DNA from: Pyruvatibacter sp.
Lineage (GTDB): Bacteria; Pseudomonadota; Alphaproteobacteria; CGMCC-115125
Assembly (NCBI RefSeq): GCF_040219635.1
Contig: NZ_JAVJSC010000004.1
Span: forward strand, 124,001-188,000
Direction of reading: 5' to 3'
Length of the DNA stretch: 64,000 nt
Below the pieces are notes generated by a model. That model made no database searches, was not told the DNA's origin, and was given only the letters and a program-made list of their open reading frames with translations. Numbering within the stretch: the first letter of the stretch is position 1; each line of letters opens with the position of its first letter. The position numbers and the translations under genes were made by a program. This document shows positions 34,671 through 43,341 of this stretch, in pieces.

Positions 34671-34772
34671 GTTCATATATTTTCACAGTGGGATTGACGA
34701 CAATTTGCACGTTGCCCATGTTCCCTTTAGACGTTTGCCTGACCAGACCACATCAACCCAACCCGGACAGAC

Positions 34773-35090
34773 ATGGCCCAGCACATCAACAAAAAAGCCC
34801 GGTTTCACTCGCTTACAGCCAACCGGCTGCTGGACGGCGAACCGGTATATCTGACGGCTGCCGATGACTGGTCGGAGGCACTGACCGACGCTGCGATCGC
34901 GGACGGCAAGGACCAGGGGGCTGCGTTGATGGACATCGCGGCCAAATCCGTTGAGGGGCGGGTTATTGTGAACCCCTATCTGTTTGATATTGACGTAGAG
35001 GACGGCAAGCCAAGCCCGATAAGCGTGCGCGAGCAAATCCGCGCTGCGGGACCAACCGTCCGGCTTGATCTGGGCAAGCAGGCTTCCTGA
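34773..35090 (+). CDS. DUF2849 domain protein, sulfite reductase-associated
   Basis: 105 residues: 'MAQHINKKARFHSLTANRLL', 'GEPVYLTAADDWSEALTDAA', 'DIAAKSVEGRVIVNPYLFDI', 'PISVREQIRAAGPTVRLDLG'. Short protein found in alphaproteobacteria just before the sulfite/nitrite reductase and DUF934 genes. Probably assists the siroheme enzyme or its electron supply; no biochemical role is established. Confidence 0.88.
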   Translation: MAQHINKKARFHSLTANRLLDGEPVYLTAADDWSEALTDAAIADGKDQGAALMDIAAKSVEGRVIVNPYLFDIDVEDGKPSPISVREQIRAAGPTVRLDLGKQAS

Positions 35091-35096
35091 AACACA

Positions 35097-35150
35097 CGCC
35101 CGCCGAACGCGGGCACTAAGTTCCCGCCCGCCAAACGCGGGCAATGAGTT
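35097..35150 (+). repeat. Two tandem 26-nt repeats, each a small GC hairpin, in the sulfite reductase leader
   Basis: Copies 35097-35122 and 35125-35150 (period 28) differ at three positions. Each contains CCCGC-N5-GCGGG, so the mRNA could form two stem-loops side by side in the 71-base gap between DUF2849 and the reductase, ending about 12 bases before its ATG. No T-run, so not a terminator. May tune translation or mRNA processing. Confidence 0.6.
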
Positions 35151-35161
35151 AGAGACACGCC

Positions 35162-36820
35162 ATGTATCGCTACGACGAGTTTGACCACACCATTGTTAAG
35201 GAGCGCGTGACCGAGTTCACGGGCCAGGTGAAACGGCGCCTTGCGGGCGAGCTGACAGAGGATGAGTTCAAGCCGCTGCGGCTGATGAACGGTCTTTACC
35301 TGCAACTGCACGCCTACATGCTGCGCGTCGCCATTCCCTACGGCACGCTGTCAGGCACGCAGATGCGGATGCTGGGGCACATCGCGCGCAAATATGACAA
35401 GGGCTATGGGCACTTCACCACGCGCCAGAACATTCAATACAACTGGCCAAAGCTCAAAGACGTGCCGGACATTTTGGCGGACCTTGCCAGCGTCGAGATG
35501 CACGCCATCCAGACATCGGGCAACTGCATCCGCAATGTCACGTCTGACCAGTATGCGGGCGTGGCCGCAGGCGAAATTGACGACCCGCGCATCTGGTCCG
35601 AGATTTTGCGTCAGTGGTCAACGTTTCATCCCGAATACACATTTTTGCCGCGAAAGTTCAAAATTGCCGTCACCGGGCACGCCAATGACAGGGCGGCCAT
35701 CAAGGTGCATGACGTCGGCATCATCATTGTTGAGGGTGACGACGGGCAGCCGGCGTTTGATATTTATGCGGGCGGCGGACAGGGCCGCACGCCGATGATT
35801 GCGAGCCTCGTGGGCAAAAAGATTCCCGCCCGTGACCTGCTGCACTTCGTGGACGCGATCATGCGCGTGTACAACATGCACGGGCGGCGCGACAACATGT
35901 ACAAGGCCCGCATCAAGATACTGGTTCATGCTCTGGGTGCGGAGGAGTTTGCGCGCCAGGTGCATGAGGAGTTTGCGAGGGGCGGCGCGGGCGACGACCT
36001 GAAACTGCCCGACGGCGAAATTGAGCGCATCCGTGCCTATTTCGCCCCGCCCGCCTACGACACGCTGGATGACAGCGACGCGGCCTACGAAAAAGCCCTC
36101 GCCGAGGACAAGGCGTTTGCCCAGTGGGCGCGCACCAACCTGGCTGACCACAAGGTGCCGGGCTACGCCATCGTCAATATTTCGCTCAAGCCGATTGGCG
36201 GCATAGCGGGCGACGCGAGCGATGTGCAGATGGAAACGATTGCCGACATCGCTGAAAAATACAGCTTTGACGAAGTGCGCGTGACCCACGAACAAAATCT
36301 GGTGCTGCCGGACGTCAAAAAGTCTGACCTGTATGCGGTGTGGAAAGCGCTGGACGCCATCGACTGCGCGACGCCGAACATTGGCCTGATCTCCGACATG
36401 ATCGTGTGCCCCGGCCTGGACTATTGCGACCTGGCCAATGCGCGGTCGATCTCCATCGGGCAGATGATTTCGGAAAGTTTTGCCGATCTGGATCGTGAAC
36501 ACGACATTGGCGAACTGAAGATCAAGATTTCAGGCTGCATCAATGCCTGCGGGCATCATCATGTGGGCCATATCGGCATTCTGGGTGTGGACAAGAAAGG
36601 CGTGGAAAATTATCAGGTGTCGCTGGGCGGCGCGGCTGATGAACACGCTGCCGTGGGCGATATTGTCGGCCCGGCGTTCACCGAGGACAAAATCGTCTGG
36701 GCGATTGAGACCATCGTCGAGACATATGTCAGCCACCGCAAGGATGGTGAAAAGTTCATCGACACTTACCGCCGCATCGGCATCGACCCCTTCAAGGAGA
36801 CACTCTATGCCGCTGCTTAA
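35162..36820 (+). CDS. cysI: Ferredoxin-type nitrite/sulfite reductase (assimilatory sulfite reductase)
   Basis: 552 residues. Siroheme/4Fe-4S ligands Cys416, Cys422, Cys459 and Cys463 ('CPGLDYC', 'CINACGHHH'). Substrate-site basic residues in 'YGHFTTRQNIQYNW' and 'SGNCIRNVTSDQYAGV'. 'GGGQGRTPMIASLVGKKIPA' is also characteristic. The genomic partners DUF2849 and DUF934 mark the sulfite rather than the nitrite branch, so the likely reaction is six-electron reduction of sulfite to sulfide for cysteine synthesis. cysG and cysH, often adjacent, are not in this operon. Confidence 0.88.
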   Translation: MYRYDEFDHTIVKERVTEFTGQVKRRLAGELTEDEFKPLRLMNGLYLQLHAYMLRVAIPYGTLSGTQMRMLGHIARKYDKGYGHFTTRQNIQYNWPKLKDVPDILADLASVEMHAIQTSGNCIRNVTSDQYAGVAAGEIDDPRIWSEILRQWSTFHPEYTFLPRKFKIAVTGHANDRAAIKVHDVGIIIVEGDDGQPAFDIYAGGGQGRTPMIASLVGKKIPARDLLHFVDAIMRVYNMHGRRDNMYKARIKILVHALGAEEFARQVHEEFARGGAGDDLKLPDGEIERIRAYFAPPAYDTLDDSDAAYEKALAEDKAFAQWARTNLADHKVPGYAIVNISLKPIGGIAGDASDVQMETIADIAEKYSFDEVRVTHEQNLVLPDVKKSDLYAVWKALDAIDCATPNIGLISDMIVCPGLDYCDLANARSISIGQMISESFADLDREHDIGELKIKISGCINACGHHHVGHIGILGVDKKGVENYQVSLGGAADEHAAVGDIVGPAFTEDKIVWAIETIVETYVSHRKDGEKFIDTYRRIGIDPFKETLYAAA

Positions 36821-37301
36821 AGACGGTGTCGAAGTCAGTGATGACCAGTGGGTGCGCGTGGACGATGACGCGGACCTGCCCGAAGACTGCCACGCCCTCA
36901 TCAGCATGAGCCGCTGGCTGGCCGAGCGCGACACGCTGCTGACGCGCAACAAGCCCATCGGCGTGGCGCTGGAAAGCAGCGACAACCCGGACGCCATCAT
37001 GGATGACCTGGACCGCTTCGGCCTGATCGAGGTGGATTTTCCGCTGTTCAAGGACGGACGCGGATTTTCATACGGTCGCCTGATCCGCGACCGGGGCGGC
37101 TACACCGGCGAACTGCGCGCCAGGGGTGCCGTGCTGGTGGACCAACTGTTCTACCTTGCCCGCTGCGGCTATGACGCGGTGGATGGTGACGCGCGCATCA
37201 CCGAAGCAGCATGGGCCGAAGCCAACAGCCGCTTCTCAGAGGTGTACCAGTCAACGGGTGATGGCCGCAAAAGCGTGCTCCAGAAGCGCCACGCGGGTTA
37301 G
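36807..37301 (+). CDS. DUF934 domain protein, sulfite reductase-associated
   Basis: 164 residues, starting 14 bases inside the end of the reductase gene with AAGGAG nine bases before. 'KPIGVALESSDNPDAIMDDL', 'LIEVDFPLFKDGRGFSYGRL', 'TGELRARGAVLVDQLFYLAR' and 'CGYDAVDGDA' are the DUF934 pattern. The family follows sulfite reductase in many proteobacteria and is taken to be an accessory factor of oxidised-sulfur metabolism. The overlap implies translational coupling and similar amounts of both proteins. Confidence 0.88.
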   Translation: MPLLKDGVEVSDDQWVRVDDDADLPEDCHALISMSRWLAERDTLLTRNKPIGVALESSDNPDAIMDDLDRFGLIEVDFPLFKDGRGFSYGRLIRDRGGYTGELRARGAVLVDQLFYLARCGYDAVDGDARITEAAWAEANSRFSEVYQSTGDGRKSVLQKRHAG

Positions 37302-37386
37302 CCTGCCCTGCCGCCGCACTGCTCATTTTCCGGGGTTGTTGTTCCGGGTCATTCCTGCGACATGCGCGCTCCCCATCCCCAGAACA

Positions 37387-37426
37387 TAAAAAAACGCCCG
37401 GCTGCAGGGAGGAGCAGCCGGGCGTT
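37387..37426 (-). terminator. Intrinsic terminator of the phasin gene
   Basis: 13-bp perfect stem AACGCCCGGCTGC (37393-37405) / GCAGCCGGGCGTT (37414-37426), 8-nt loop, followed on the minus strand by a run of seven T (plus-strand A at 37388-37394). It lies 29 bases after the phasin stop and can also stop read-through from the sulfite operon. Confidence 0.85.
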
Positions 37427-37454
37427 CAGCCTGATCAGGCGTTTTAGGCGCGCG

Positions 37455-37823
37455 TTAGGCAGCGCGGCCCAAAGCTTCGTTGACGTTGGTTTCAACGCGG
37501 GCGCGAACTTCCTGCACGCGCTTGACGATCGGCTGGCTGACTTCCTTCACGGCCTTCGTGGCGATGTCGCCAACCTTGCCGGCGCCCTGACGGGTGCGCT
37601 TGAGAGCAGCTTCAGCATACTTGCGCTGAGCGGTTACAGCAGACTGAAGGTCCTTGGCGTCAACCGTTGCGCGGAAGGCTTTGAAACCGTCAACGACGTT
37701 TGCTTCAACAGTGTCGATGACCGTGTGCGCAGCAACCCGGATCGGGCTCTTTGCAGCGGCCTTCTTGGCAGCGGGGCGACGACGGGTTGTGGTCTTCTTT
37801 GCAGTCTTCTTGGCAGCAGCCAT
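37455..37823 (-). CDS. Phasin family protein with lysine-rich, histone-like N-terminus
   Basis: 122 residues from 37823 (MAAAKKTAKK), with AAGGAG about 7 bases before; the longer frame to 37919 lacks a site. Residues 1-26 are Lys/Ala/Arg-rich ('AAAKKTAKKTTTRRRPAAKK'), as in DNA-binding phasins of the PhaF/PhaI type. The rest is an amphipathic helix 'GFKAFRATVDAKDLQSAVTA', 'RKYAEAALKRTRQGAGKVGD', the phasin pattern. Phasins coat polyhydroxyalkanoate granules; a basic tail can tie granules to the nucleoid. No PHA synthase in the window. Confidence 0.8.
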   Translation of the reverse strand: MAAAKKTAKKTTTRRRPAAKKAAAKSPIRVAAHTVIDTVEANVVDGFKAFRATVDAKDLQSAVTAQRKYAEAALKRTRQGAGKVGDIATKAVKEVSQPIVKRVQEVRARVETNVNEALGRAA

Positions 37824-37957
37824 ATCAAGTCTCCTTGGGTTGCGGCAGTTGGAGGGGCGCCGCTTGCTTGTCCCCGGTTTCAATTTTTTCACGCCCCCAA
37901 TACGCAGGGGATCCATCAACGAGGGTCAGGCGGATCAACTCCGCGACGCCACTCGTC

Positions 37958-38026
37958 TTGTGCGATGCAACATATATGAGAAGGCTCCTCGCCTTTGCAA
38001 GCACTTTTTTTGTGCGCTGCAATATA
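37958..38026 (-). promoter_or_regulatory. Phasin promoter bracketed by two PhaR-like operators
   Basis: TTGTGCGATGCAACATA (37958-37974) and TTGTGCGCTGCAATATA (38010-38026) match at 15 of 17 positions and contain TGC-N3-GCA, the core of the CTGC-N3/4-GCAG site known for the PHA-responsive repressor PhaR. Between them, on the minus strand, lie TTGCAA (38000-37995) and TATATG (37976-37971) with 18 bases spacing, a plausible -35/-10. This arrangement would let PhaR repress the phasin gene until PHA granules titrate it away. Confidence 0.6.
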
Positions 38027-38075
38027 ACTTGAAAAGTGCCGGGAATCCGGGGTTTTTTTCTTGTTCTTTAGGGTG

Positions 38076-39341
38076 TTAGCTGCCAAAGCGACCCAGCGAA
38101 AATGCCCTGGAATCGATTTTTCCCGGTTTTTGGTCGATCTCATCCGCCAAAACGCGTGCACTGCCACATGCCATGGTCCAGCCGTATGTTCCGTGTCCGG
38201 AGTTTATGCTGATGTTCTGCCACTTGCCCGCCCTGCCGATGATCGGCCCACCGTCTGGTGTCATTGGCCGCAGCCCGGTCCAGACCTGTGCATCGGGCGC
38301 ATCGGCGAGTGTGGGGAACAGATCGTTCAGTGCCTTGCGGACGGCGGCGGCACGCCTGGGGTTGATGCGCAGATCATCGCCTGCGAGTTCCGCCATGCCG
38401 GCAACGCGCACACTGTCCCCAAGCCGCGTTATCACCACGCGGCGTTCTTCGTCGGTCAGGCTGATGGTCGGGGCCAGGTTGCTGCCCGCCACGGGTACCG
38501 TCACCGAGTATCCTTTTATCGGGTAGATCGGCAGGCTGACGCCGAGTGCCCGCATGATGGCAACGCTGCCGACGCCCAGACAGACCACCACATGGTCACA
38601 TGGGATGCTGCGGCCAGATGTCTTGACAGCGGTTGCACGCGCGCCGTCTGTCTGTATGCCGGTGACCGTCGTGTCGAATGCAAACGTAACGCCGGTCTCG
38701 CGTGCCTTGGCGGCCAGCGCCTGGGTAAACGCATGGGCATCGCCGCTTTCATCTGCGGCGAAATGGATGCCGCCGATGATCTCGCCTGCGGAAACGGCTG
38801 GCTCAAGAGCCGGGTCAATCTCAATGCACTGTGATGCTGTGACAAACCGCGCATCGGCCCCCATGGCGTGCAGTTGTTCAGCTTTGACGCGTAATTCTTC
38901 AAGGTCAGCCCGCGACTTCGCGACCTTCAAAATGCCTTTGGTCTGCTGCTGATATTCAAGACCCAGCCGGGCACGCAGGCTTTGCAGTTCAGCAAGGCTC
39001 AGGCGGCCCAGCGCCAGGTTGCGGGCAACGCCTTCGTTGTGTGCGCGCGCGGTACAGCGGCCGACGAACGCCATCAGCCATTTCCATTGGGCAAGGTCGG
39101 CGCGCGGCGACCATTTGAGTGGCGCATCAGCCCGAAACAGCCACTTGAGCGCCTGCCACGGCACGCCGGGAGCAGCCCACGGGGCACTGCCGGTTGCTGA
39201 AATCTGCCCGCCATTGGCAAAGCTGGTTTCCAGCGCCACGCCAGTCGCGCGGTCGATGACGGTCACATCATGACCACGCTCGGCGAGATACCAGGCCGTA
39301 GTGACGCCGACAACGCCTGCTCCCAGAACGGCTATTCTCAT
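38076..39341 (-). CDS. dadA: D-amino-acid dehydrogenase
   Basis: 421 residues of the DadA/glycine oxidase fold. N-terminal FAD motif 'LGAGVVGVTTAWYLAERGHD', 'FANGGQISATGSAPWAAPGV' (DadA mark), mid-protein 'HFAADESGDAHAFTQALAAK', 'DHVVVCLGVGSVAIMRALGV', and C-terminal 'VWTGLRPMTPDGGPIIGRAG' with 'NISINSGHGTYGWTMACGSA'. Oxidises D-amino acids (classically D-Ala) to 2-oxoacids and passes electrons to the respiratory chain. No alanine racemase gene next to it. Confidence 0.9.
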   Translation of the reverse strand: MRIAVLGAGVVGVTTAWYLAERGHDVTVIDRATGVALETSFANGGQISATGSAPWAAPGVPWQALKWLFRADAPLKWSPRADLAQWKWLMAFVGRCTARAHNEGVARNLALGRLSLAELQSLRARLGLEYQQQTKGILKVAKSRADLEELRVKAEQLHAMGADARFVTASQCIEIDPALEPAVSAGEIIGGIHFAADESGDAHAFTQALAAKARETGVTFAFDTTVTGIQTDGARATAVKTSGRSIPCDHVVVCLGVGSVAIMRALGVSLPIYPIKGYSVTVPVAGSNLAPTISLTDEERRVVITRLGDSVRVAGMAELAGDDLRINPRRAAAVRKALNDLFPTLADAPDAQVWTGLRPMTPDGGPIIGRAGKWQNISINSGHGTYGWTMACGSARVLADEIDQKPGKIDSRAFSLGRFGS

Positions 39342-39425
39342 GGTGGCAGTGTCCGTTTACCCTTCATATGCGCAGGCGTACCCGCCTGCTACCGTGATAT
39401 GGCCCCTTGCAGAGAGACTGTCCAT

Positions 39426-40763
39426 ATGGCCGACCATCCAAAATCTCATTTGTGGCCGTTCGTGCCATCAAGCCGGATCATTGACGTGGTGCGGGCGCAT
39501 GGCGTGTGGCTTGAGCTTGCCGACGGCACACGGATTCTTGATGCAGCAGGCGGCGCGATTGCCGCCAGCATTGGCCATGGACGCAAAGAGGTTGCAGAGG
39601 CAACTGCTGCAGCCATGGCGGAAACGGGCTACATCGTGCCGACGTTTCTCACCCCTCAACGCGAACGCCTGATTGAGCGGCTAAGGCAAAGCTGGCTGCC
39701 AAAAAACCTTACCCGCGTGCATCTTTCAAGCGGCGGCTCGGAAGCAGCAGACGCTGCCATCCGGCTGGCGCGTATGCATCATATTGCGACGGGAAATGAC
39801 AGCCGCTGGAAAATCATCGGGCGTGAACCTTCTTATCACGGCGCGACGGCGTTGACGCTTGCCGTCGGCGGGCACCGTGCGAGGCAAAAAGGCTTTGAGC
39901 AATATGCGGGGCAGTTTCCCAAAGTGCCCGCGCCTTATGGTTTGCGCAGCCCGTTGGGGCGACACCATCGGGATGAAGACCTGCGGTGTGCACAGGCTTT
40001 GGAAAATACAATTGTGAGTGAAGGGCCCGATACCGTCGCAGCGTTCATGGCTGAGAGCATCACCGGATCGTCGGGCGGCGCATTACAGCCCGGCCCGCGC
40101 TATTGGCCTGAGGTTCAACGCATCTGCCGCCAATACGGCGTGCTGCTTATAATAGACGAAGTGATGACCGGGTTTGGCCGCACCGGACGCAGGTTTGGCA
40201 TCGAGCACTTTGAGATTGAGCCGGACATCATGTTTGCCGGTAAAGGCCTGACAGGTGGCTACGCACCGCTGGCTGGCATCTACACAACGGACAATGTTGT
40301 GGAGCCGCTGGCAGCGCGCGGCGAGAGCCTGATGTTTTATACCTATGGTGGCCATCCCGGCGCGTGTGCCGCAGCCGACAAAGTGCTGGAAATCATTGAG
40401 CGCGATCATCTTGTGGCGCGCGCCGCTGAACAAGGTGACAAGCTGAAGGCATTGCTGGATGACCGGCTTGCCAATCACCCCCACGTAGCAGAAATACGCG
40501 GGCGCGGGTTGCTGTGGGGCATTGAACTTGTGGCTGACCGCGACACGCTGGAGAGGTTTTCACCGGACGCGGGCATCACCAATGCCGTTGTTGGGGCAGG
40601 CCTGCGGGAGGGTGCGTTCTTCTACCCCGGTGGCACGGGCGAGGTGCGAGATGTGATCTGTCTTGGGCCGGCCTTCACCGTGAGCGATGACGAGCTTGAG
40701 ATGATGGCTGACAGGCTGCTGCTTGCCATTAACGCCGCGACACTGAGACAGGCGGCGGCCTGA
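39426..40763 (+). CDS. Class III aminotransferase (PLP)
   Basis: 445 residues from ATG 39426 (MADHPKSH); the upstream frame is the dadA shadow. PLP site: 'SSGGSEAADAAIRLARMHHI', 'EPSYHGATALTLAVGG', 'LLIIDEVMTGFGRTGRRFGI' and Lys273 in 'MFAGKGLTGGYAPLAG'. 'RGRGLLWGIELV' near the end. Resembles omega-amino acid/adenosylmethionine-type transaminases; the amine substrate is not readable. Transcribed away from dadA, which may share the metabolic theme of amino acid use. Confidence 0.88.
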   Translation: MADHPKSHLWPFVPSSRIIDVVRAHGVWLELADGTRILDAAGGAIAASIGHGRKEVAEATAAAMAETGYIVPTFLTPQRERLIERLRQSWLPKNLTRVHLSSGGSEAADAAIRLARMHHIATGNDSRWKIIGREPSYHGATALTLAVGGHRARQKGFEQYAGQFPKVPAPYGLRSPLGRHHRDEDLRCAQALENTIVSEGPDTVAAFMAESITGSSGGALQPGPRYWPEVQRICRQYGVLLIIDEVMTGFGRTGRRFGIEHFEIEPDIMFAGKGLTGGYAPLAGIYTTDNVVEPLAARGESLMFYTYGGHPGACAAADKVLEIIERDHLVARAAEQGDKLKALLDDRLANHPHVAEIRGRGLLWGIELVADRDTLERFSPDAGITNAVVGAGLREGAFFYPGGTGEVRDVICLGPAFTVSDDELEMMADRLLLAINAATLRQAAA

Positions 40764-40780
40764 CGTCCCTCTCATTCAGC

Positions 40781-40987
40781 CTAGGGATGCGGTGCGGCGA
40801 CCACCCCGGCGTTGGGCGTGTCAGCGTGTTCTGCGTCCGGCGATAGATGCAGGATTGTTGCTGTGTGCCCCTGTGCCAGATCAGGCGTTGGTTCGCCTGA
40901 CGGCGTGAACTCTATGACATTGGTGTTCGGCTCATCCGGTGTTGCCGCCGGGTCAGTCAGGCCGGTTTCGTCTGGCTCATATGCCAT
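40781..40987 (-). CDS. Small acidic protein of unknown function
   Basis: 68 residues from 40987 (MAYEPDETG) with AGGAG spaced 7 bases before. No hydrophobic segment; rich in Asp, Glu, Pro and Thr ('DPAATPDEPNTNVIEFTPSG'), so probably disordered. No family recognised. Convergent with the aminotransferase, whose stop lies 18 bases away. Confidence 0.5.
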   Translation of the reverse strand: MAYEPDETGLTDPAATPDEPNTNVIEFTPSGEPTPDLAQGHTATILHLSPDAEHADTPNAGVVAAPHP

Positions 40988-41060
40988 AACCATGCTCCTG
41001 CTCAATTTACCGTAAGCAAAGCCTGCGCTCGTTATGGTGAACCAAAGGTTAACGCTGGTT

Positions 41061-42251
41061 CTAGGTCGTCAGCGCCCAGGCAACACCTGCCAGCGCGCCC
41101 AGCGGCACCACAGCCCATGCCGGAGTGCGCAGCCATGTGAGCGCGCCAAAGGCCGCCACGGCAATCGCGATGTCACTCGCGTCGTTTATGGCTGTTGTGG
41201 CAACGGGATCATACAGCGCTGCGGCCAGAATGCCGACGACAGCCGCGTTGATGCCTGTCAGCGCGGCGCGTGCTGTTGCGTTGACGCGCAGATGTGCCCA
41301 GAACGGCAGGGTTCCTGCCACCAGCAATGCGCCGGGCAGGAAAATCATCACCAGGGCAAGGGCTGCCATTGATAGCGCGGGCACCGTGCCCTGATCGATG
41401 GATGCGGTAGCCCCAAGAAAAGCTGAGAACGAAAACAGTGGTCCCGGCACAGCCTGCGCAAAGCCATATCCGGCGGTAAAATCAGTTGCGCTGACAAGAC
41501 CGGGCGCAACCGTTTCAGCCTGCAGCAACGGCAGCACCACATGACCGCCGCCAAACACCAGCGCGCCGGAGCGATAGAAGCCATCGGCAATCTGCAGGGG
41601 CAATGACGGGCTTTGCGCGGCCAGAACCGGCAGCAGCACCAGCAACACCAGACTGATGCCGATCAACACGGCACCCGTCCAGCGGGACAAAGGTTGCGCA
41701 AAGTCGCTTGTGTTGTCTTGCGTGGTTGCTGCGTTTGACAGCACCAAAAGGCCCGCAACAGCACCACCCGCGATTGCCAGCAACTGACCTGAGACCCCGC
41801 CAACCAGAATGACAACCGCGACAGCAGAAGCAGCCAGAGCGGCACGCAGAACATCAGGCGTCAGCGAGCGCGCCATACCGAGCAACGCATGGGCAACCAC
41901 CGCCACAACGACAGCCTTGATGCCGTCGAGCAAACCCGGCGGCAATGCAGCGCTGAACTGAACCAGAGCCAGCGCGGCTGCGGTCATCAAAAGGGCTGCG
42001 GGCAACGTAAACCCAAGCCATGCGGCAAGCGCACCACCGGGGCCTGCGCGCATCAACCCGATGGCAAGGCCAACCTGGCTGGAGGCCGGGCCGGGCAGAA
42101 ACTGGCACAGCGCCACAAGGTCAGCGTAGGCCGTATCGCTCAGCCATTTGCGGCGCGCCACAAACTCGTCGCGGAAGAAGCCAATATGCGCAACGGGGCC
42201 GCCAAACGCTGTGAGGCCAAGCCGCAAGAAAACAAAAAAGACATTACCCAT
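41061..42251 (-). CDS. chrA: Chromate transporter, ChrA family
   Basis: About 396 residues from 42251 (MGNVFFVF); an ATG 23 codons upstream is less likely. Two homologous halves of the CHR domain: first 'RLGLTAFGGPVAHIGFFRDE', 'DLVALCQFLPGPASSQVGLA'; second 'SGALVFGGGHVVLPLLQAET' and 'GFAQAVPGPLFSFSAFLGA'. About 10-12 hydrophobic segments. Family members export chromate, probably by exchange with sulfate. No chrB regulator adjacent, so the true anion could differ. Confidence 0.88.
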   Translation of the reverse strand: MGNVFFVFLRLGLTAFGGPVAHIGFFRDEFVARRKWLSDTAYADLVALCQFLPGPASSQVGLAIGLMRAGPGGALAAWLGFTLPAALLMTAAALALVQFSAALPPGLLDGIKAVVVAVVAHALLGMARSLTPDVLRAALAASAVAVVILVGGVSGQLLAIAGGAVAGLLVLSNAATTQDNTSDFAQPLSRWTGAVLIGISLVLLVLLPVLAAQSPSLPLQIADGFYRSGALVFGGGHVVLPLLQAETVAPGLVSATDFTAGYGFAQAVPGPLFSFSAFLGATASIDQGTVPALSMAALALVMIFLPGALLVAGTLPFWAHLRVNATARAALTGINAAVVGILAAALYDPVATTAINDASDIAIAVAAFGALTWLRTPAWAVVPLGALAGVAWALTT

Positions 42252-42398
42252 CTGTCGCCATGGCCCGTTTTGCAGGCGGTACGAAACACCGCACACCGAT
42301 TCGTTAACGCTCAGGCGCAATACTTGCAGCAGACTTTAGACGGCTGAGTGACACCCGCGCCACTCACGCCTGGATTGATGGAGCATCCGGCAGACTAA

Positions 42399-43331
42399 AT
42401 GACTGAAATCGCCACCAGACTGGGTCAGCTTGCTTCCCTGCTGAGGGATAAAACCCCGCAGGGCCGCGCGGCGCTGCTCACCTGTGTGACTGACTTATAT
42501 GCATCCGGTGCTGATACATGCAGCACTCACGAACGTGATGCGTTTGGTGCATTGCTGGCCGATCTGGCGGGGCGGGTTGATGCTCATGCGAGGGCTGCCC
42601 TTTCAGCCCGGCTTTGCCGCATGGAAAACGCGCCTCCCCTGCTCATCAAGACACTGCTTGAAGACGAAGCCGTTGTTGCAGCACCGTTGCTTGCGCATTT
42701 CCCGCATCTGGATGAAGCCATGTTGCTGGACATCCTCGCCCGCAGAACGGCTGCACATGCCAGTGCAATTCTGGAACGCGAGCCGCTTCCAGCGTCTGTC
42801 GCCGTACGCCTCTTGTGGTCCGTACCGCCAAAGCTCGCATGGCAGGCATTGCGCTGTGCCTTTGAAGCTGATCCGGCGGCTGTAACACCAGGAGATGTGG
42901 GCAGTGACGAACCTTTGACGGAGCAGGCCCTGGCTTTTGCCAGGACAAAGGAAGCGCGCAACGAACTGTCGGAACCTTTACTGCTGCGGTTGATGCGCGA
43001 TGGGGAAAAAGATGCGTTTTTGGCGTGTCTTGACCTCATGACCGATGTTGATCATGCAACCGCCAAAATGATTTTGAACGAACCAACCGGATATGCCCTT
43101 GCGGTTCTGTGCAAGGCAACGGGGTTTGCACGGTCCAGTTTTGCATCGCTTGCCCACCTCGCCGACACGAGAGGCGAACGCGGTACGCAGCAAACCTTTG
43201 CGTTATTGAACGGGTTTGAGAGCATTGACCAGACCGAGGCACAACGGCTGCTTGGTGTCTGGAAAACAGTTTTTGGCGGCGCTGCGCCTGACCTCACAGA
43301 CACCACACATGCAGACCGCAAGACGGGCTAG
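42399..43331 (+). CDS. DUF2336 domain protein
   Basis: 310 residues, almost all helical, rich in Leu/Ala, with HEAT-like spacing: 'LLTCVTDLYASG', 'VAAPLLAHFPHLDEAMLLDI', 'ILEREPLPASVAVRLLWSVP', 'EPLLLRLMRDGEKDAFLACL', 'GYALAVLCKATGFARSSFAS'. The last motif corresponds to the 'LxxxxKALGLxxxxF' conserved in DUF2336. Alphaproteobacterial family without known biochemical role. A second member is at 61486-62664. Confidence 0.8.
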   Translation: MTEIATRLGQLASLLRDKTPQGRAALLTCVTDLYASGADTCSTHERDAFGALLADLAGRVDAHARAALSARLCRMENAPPLLIKTLLEDEAVVAAPLLAHFPHLDEAMLLDILARRTAAHASAILEREPLPASVAVRLLWSVPPKLAWQALRCAFEADPAAVTPGDVGSDEPLTEQALAFARTKEARNELSEPLLLRLMRDGEKDAFLACLDLMTDVDHATAKMILNEPTGYALAVLCKATGFARSSFASLAHLADTRGERGTQQTFALLNGFESIDQTEAQRLLGVWKTVFGGAAPDLTDTTHADRKTG

Positions 43332-43341
43332 CCACCAGTCG

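Noticed and set aside
37362..37979. 205-codon plus-strand frame over the phasin gene
   Set aside because: Runs through the terminator and antisense to a well-supported phasin with its own ribosome site.
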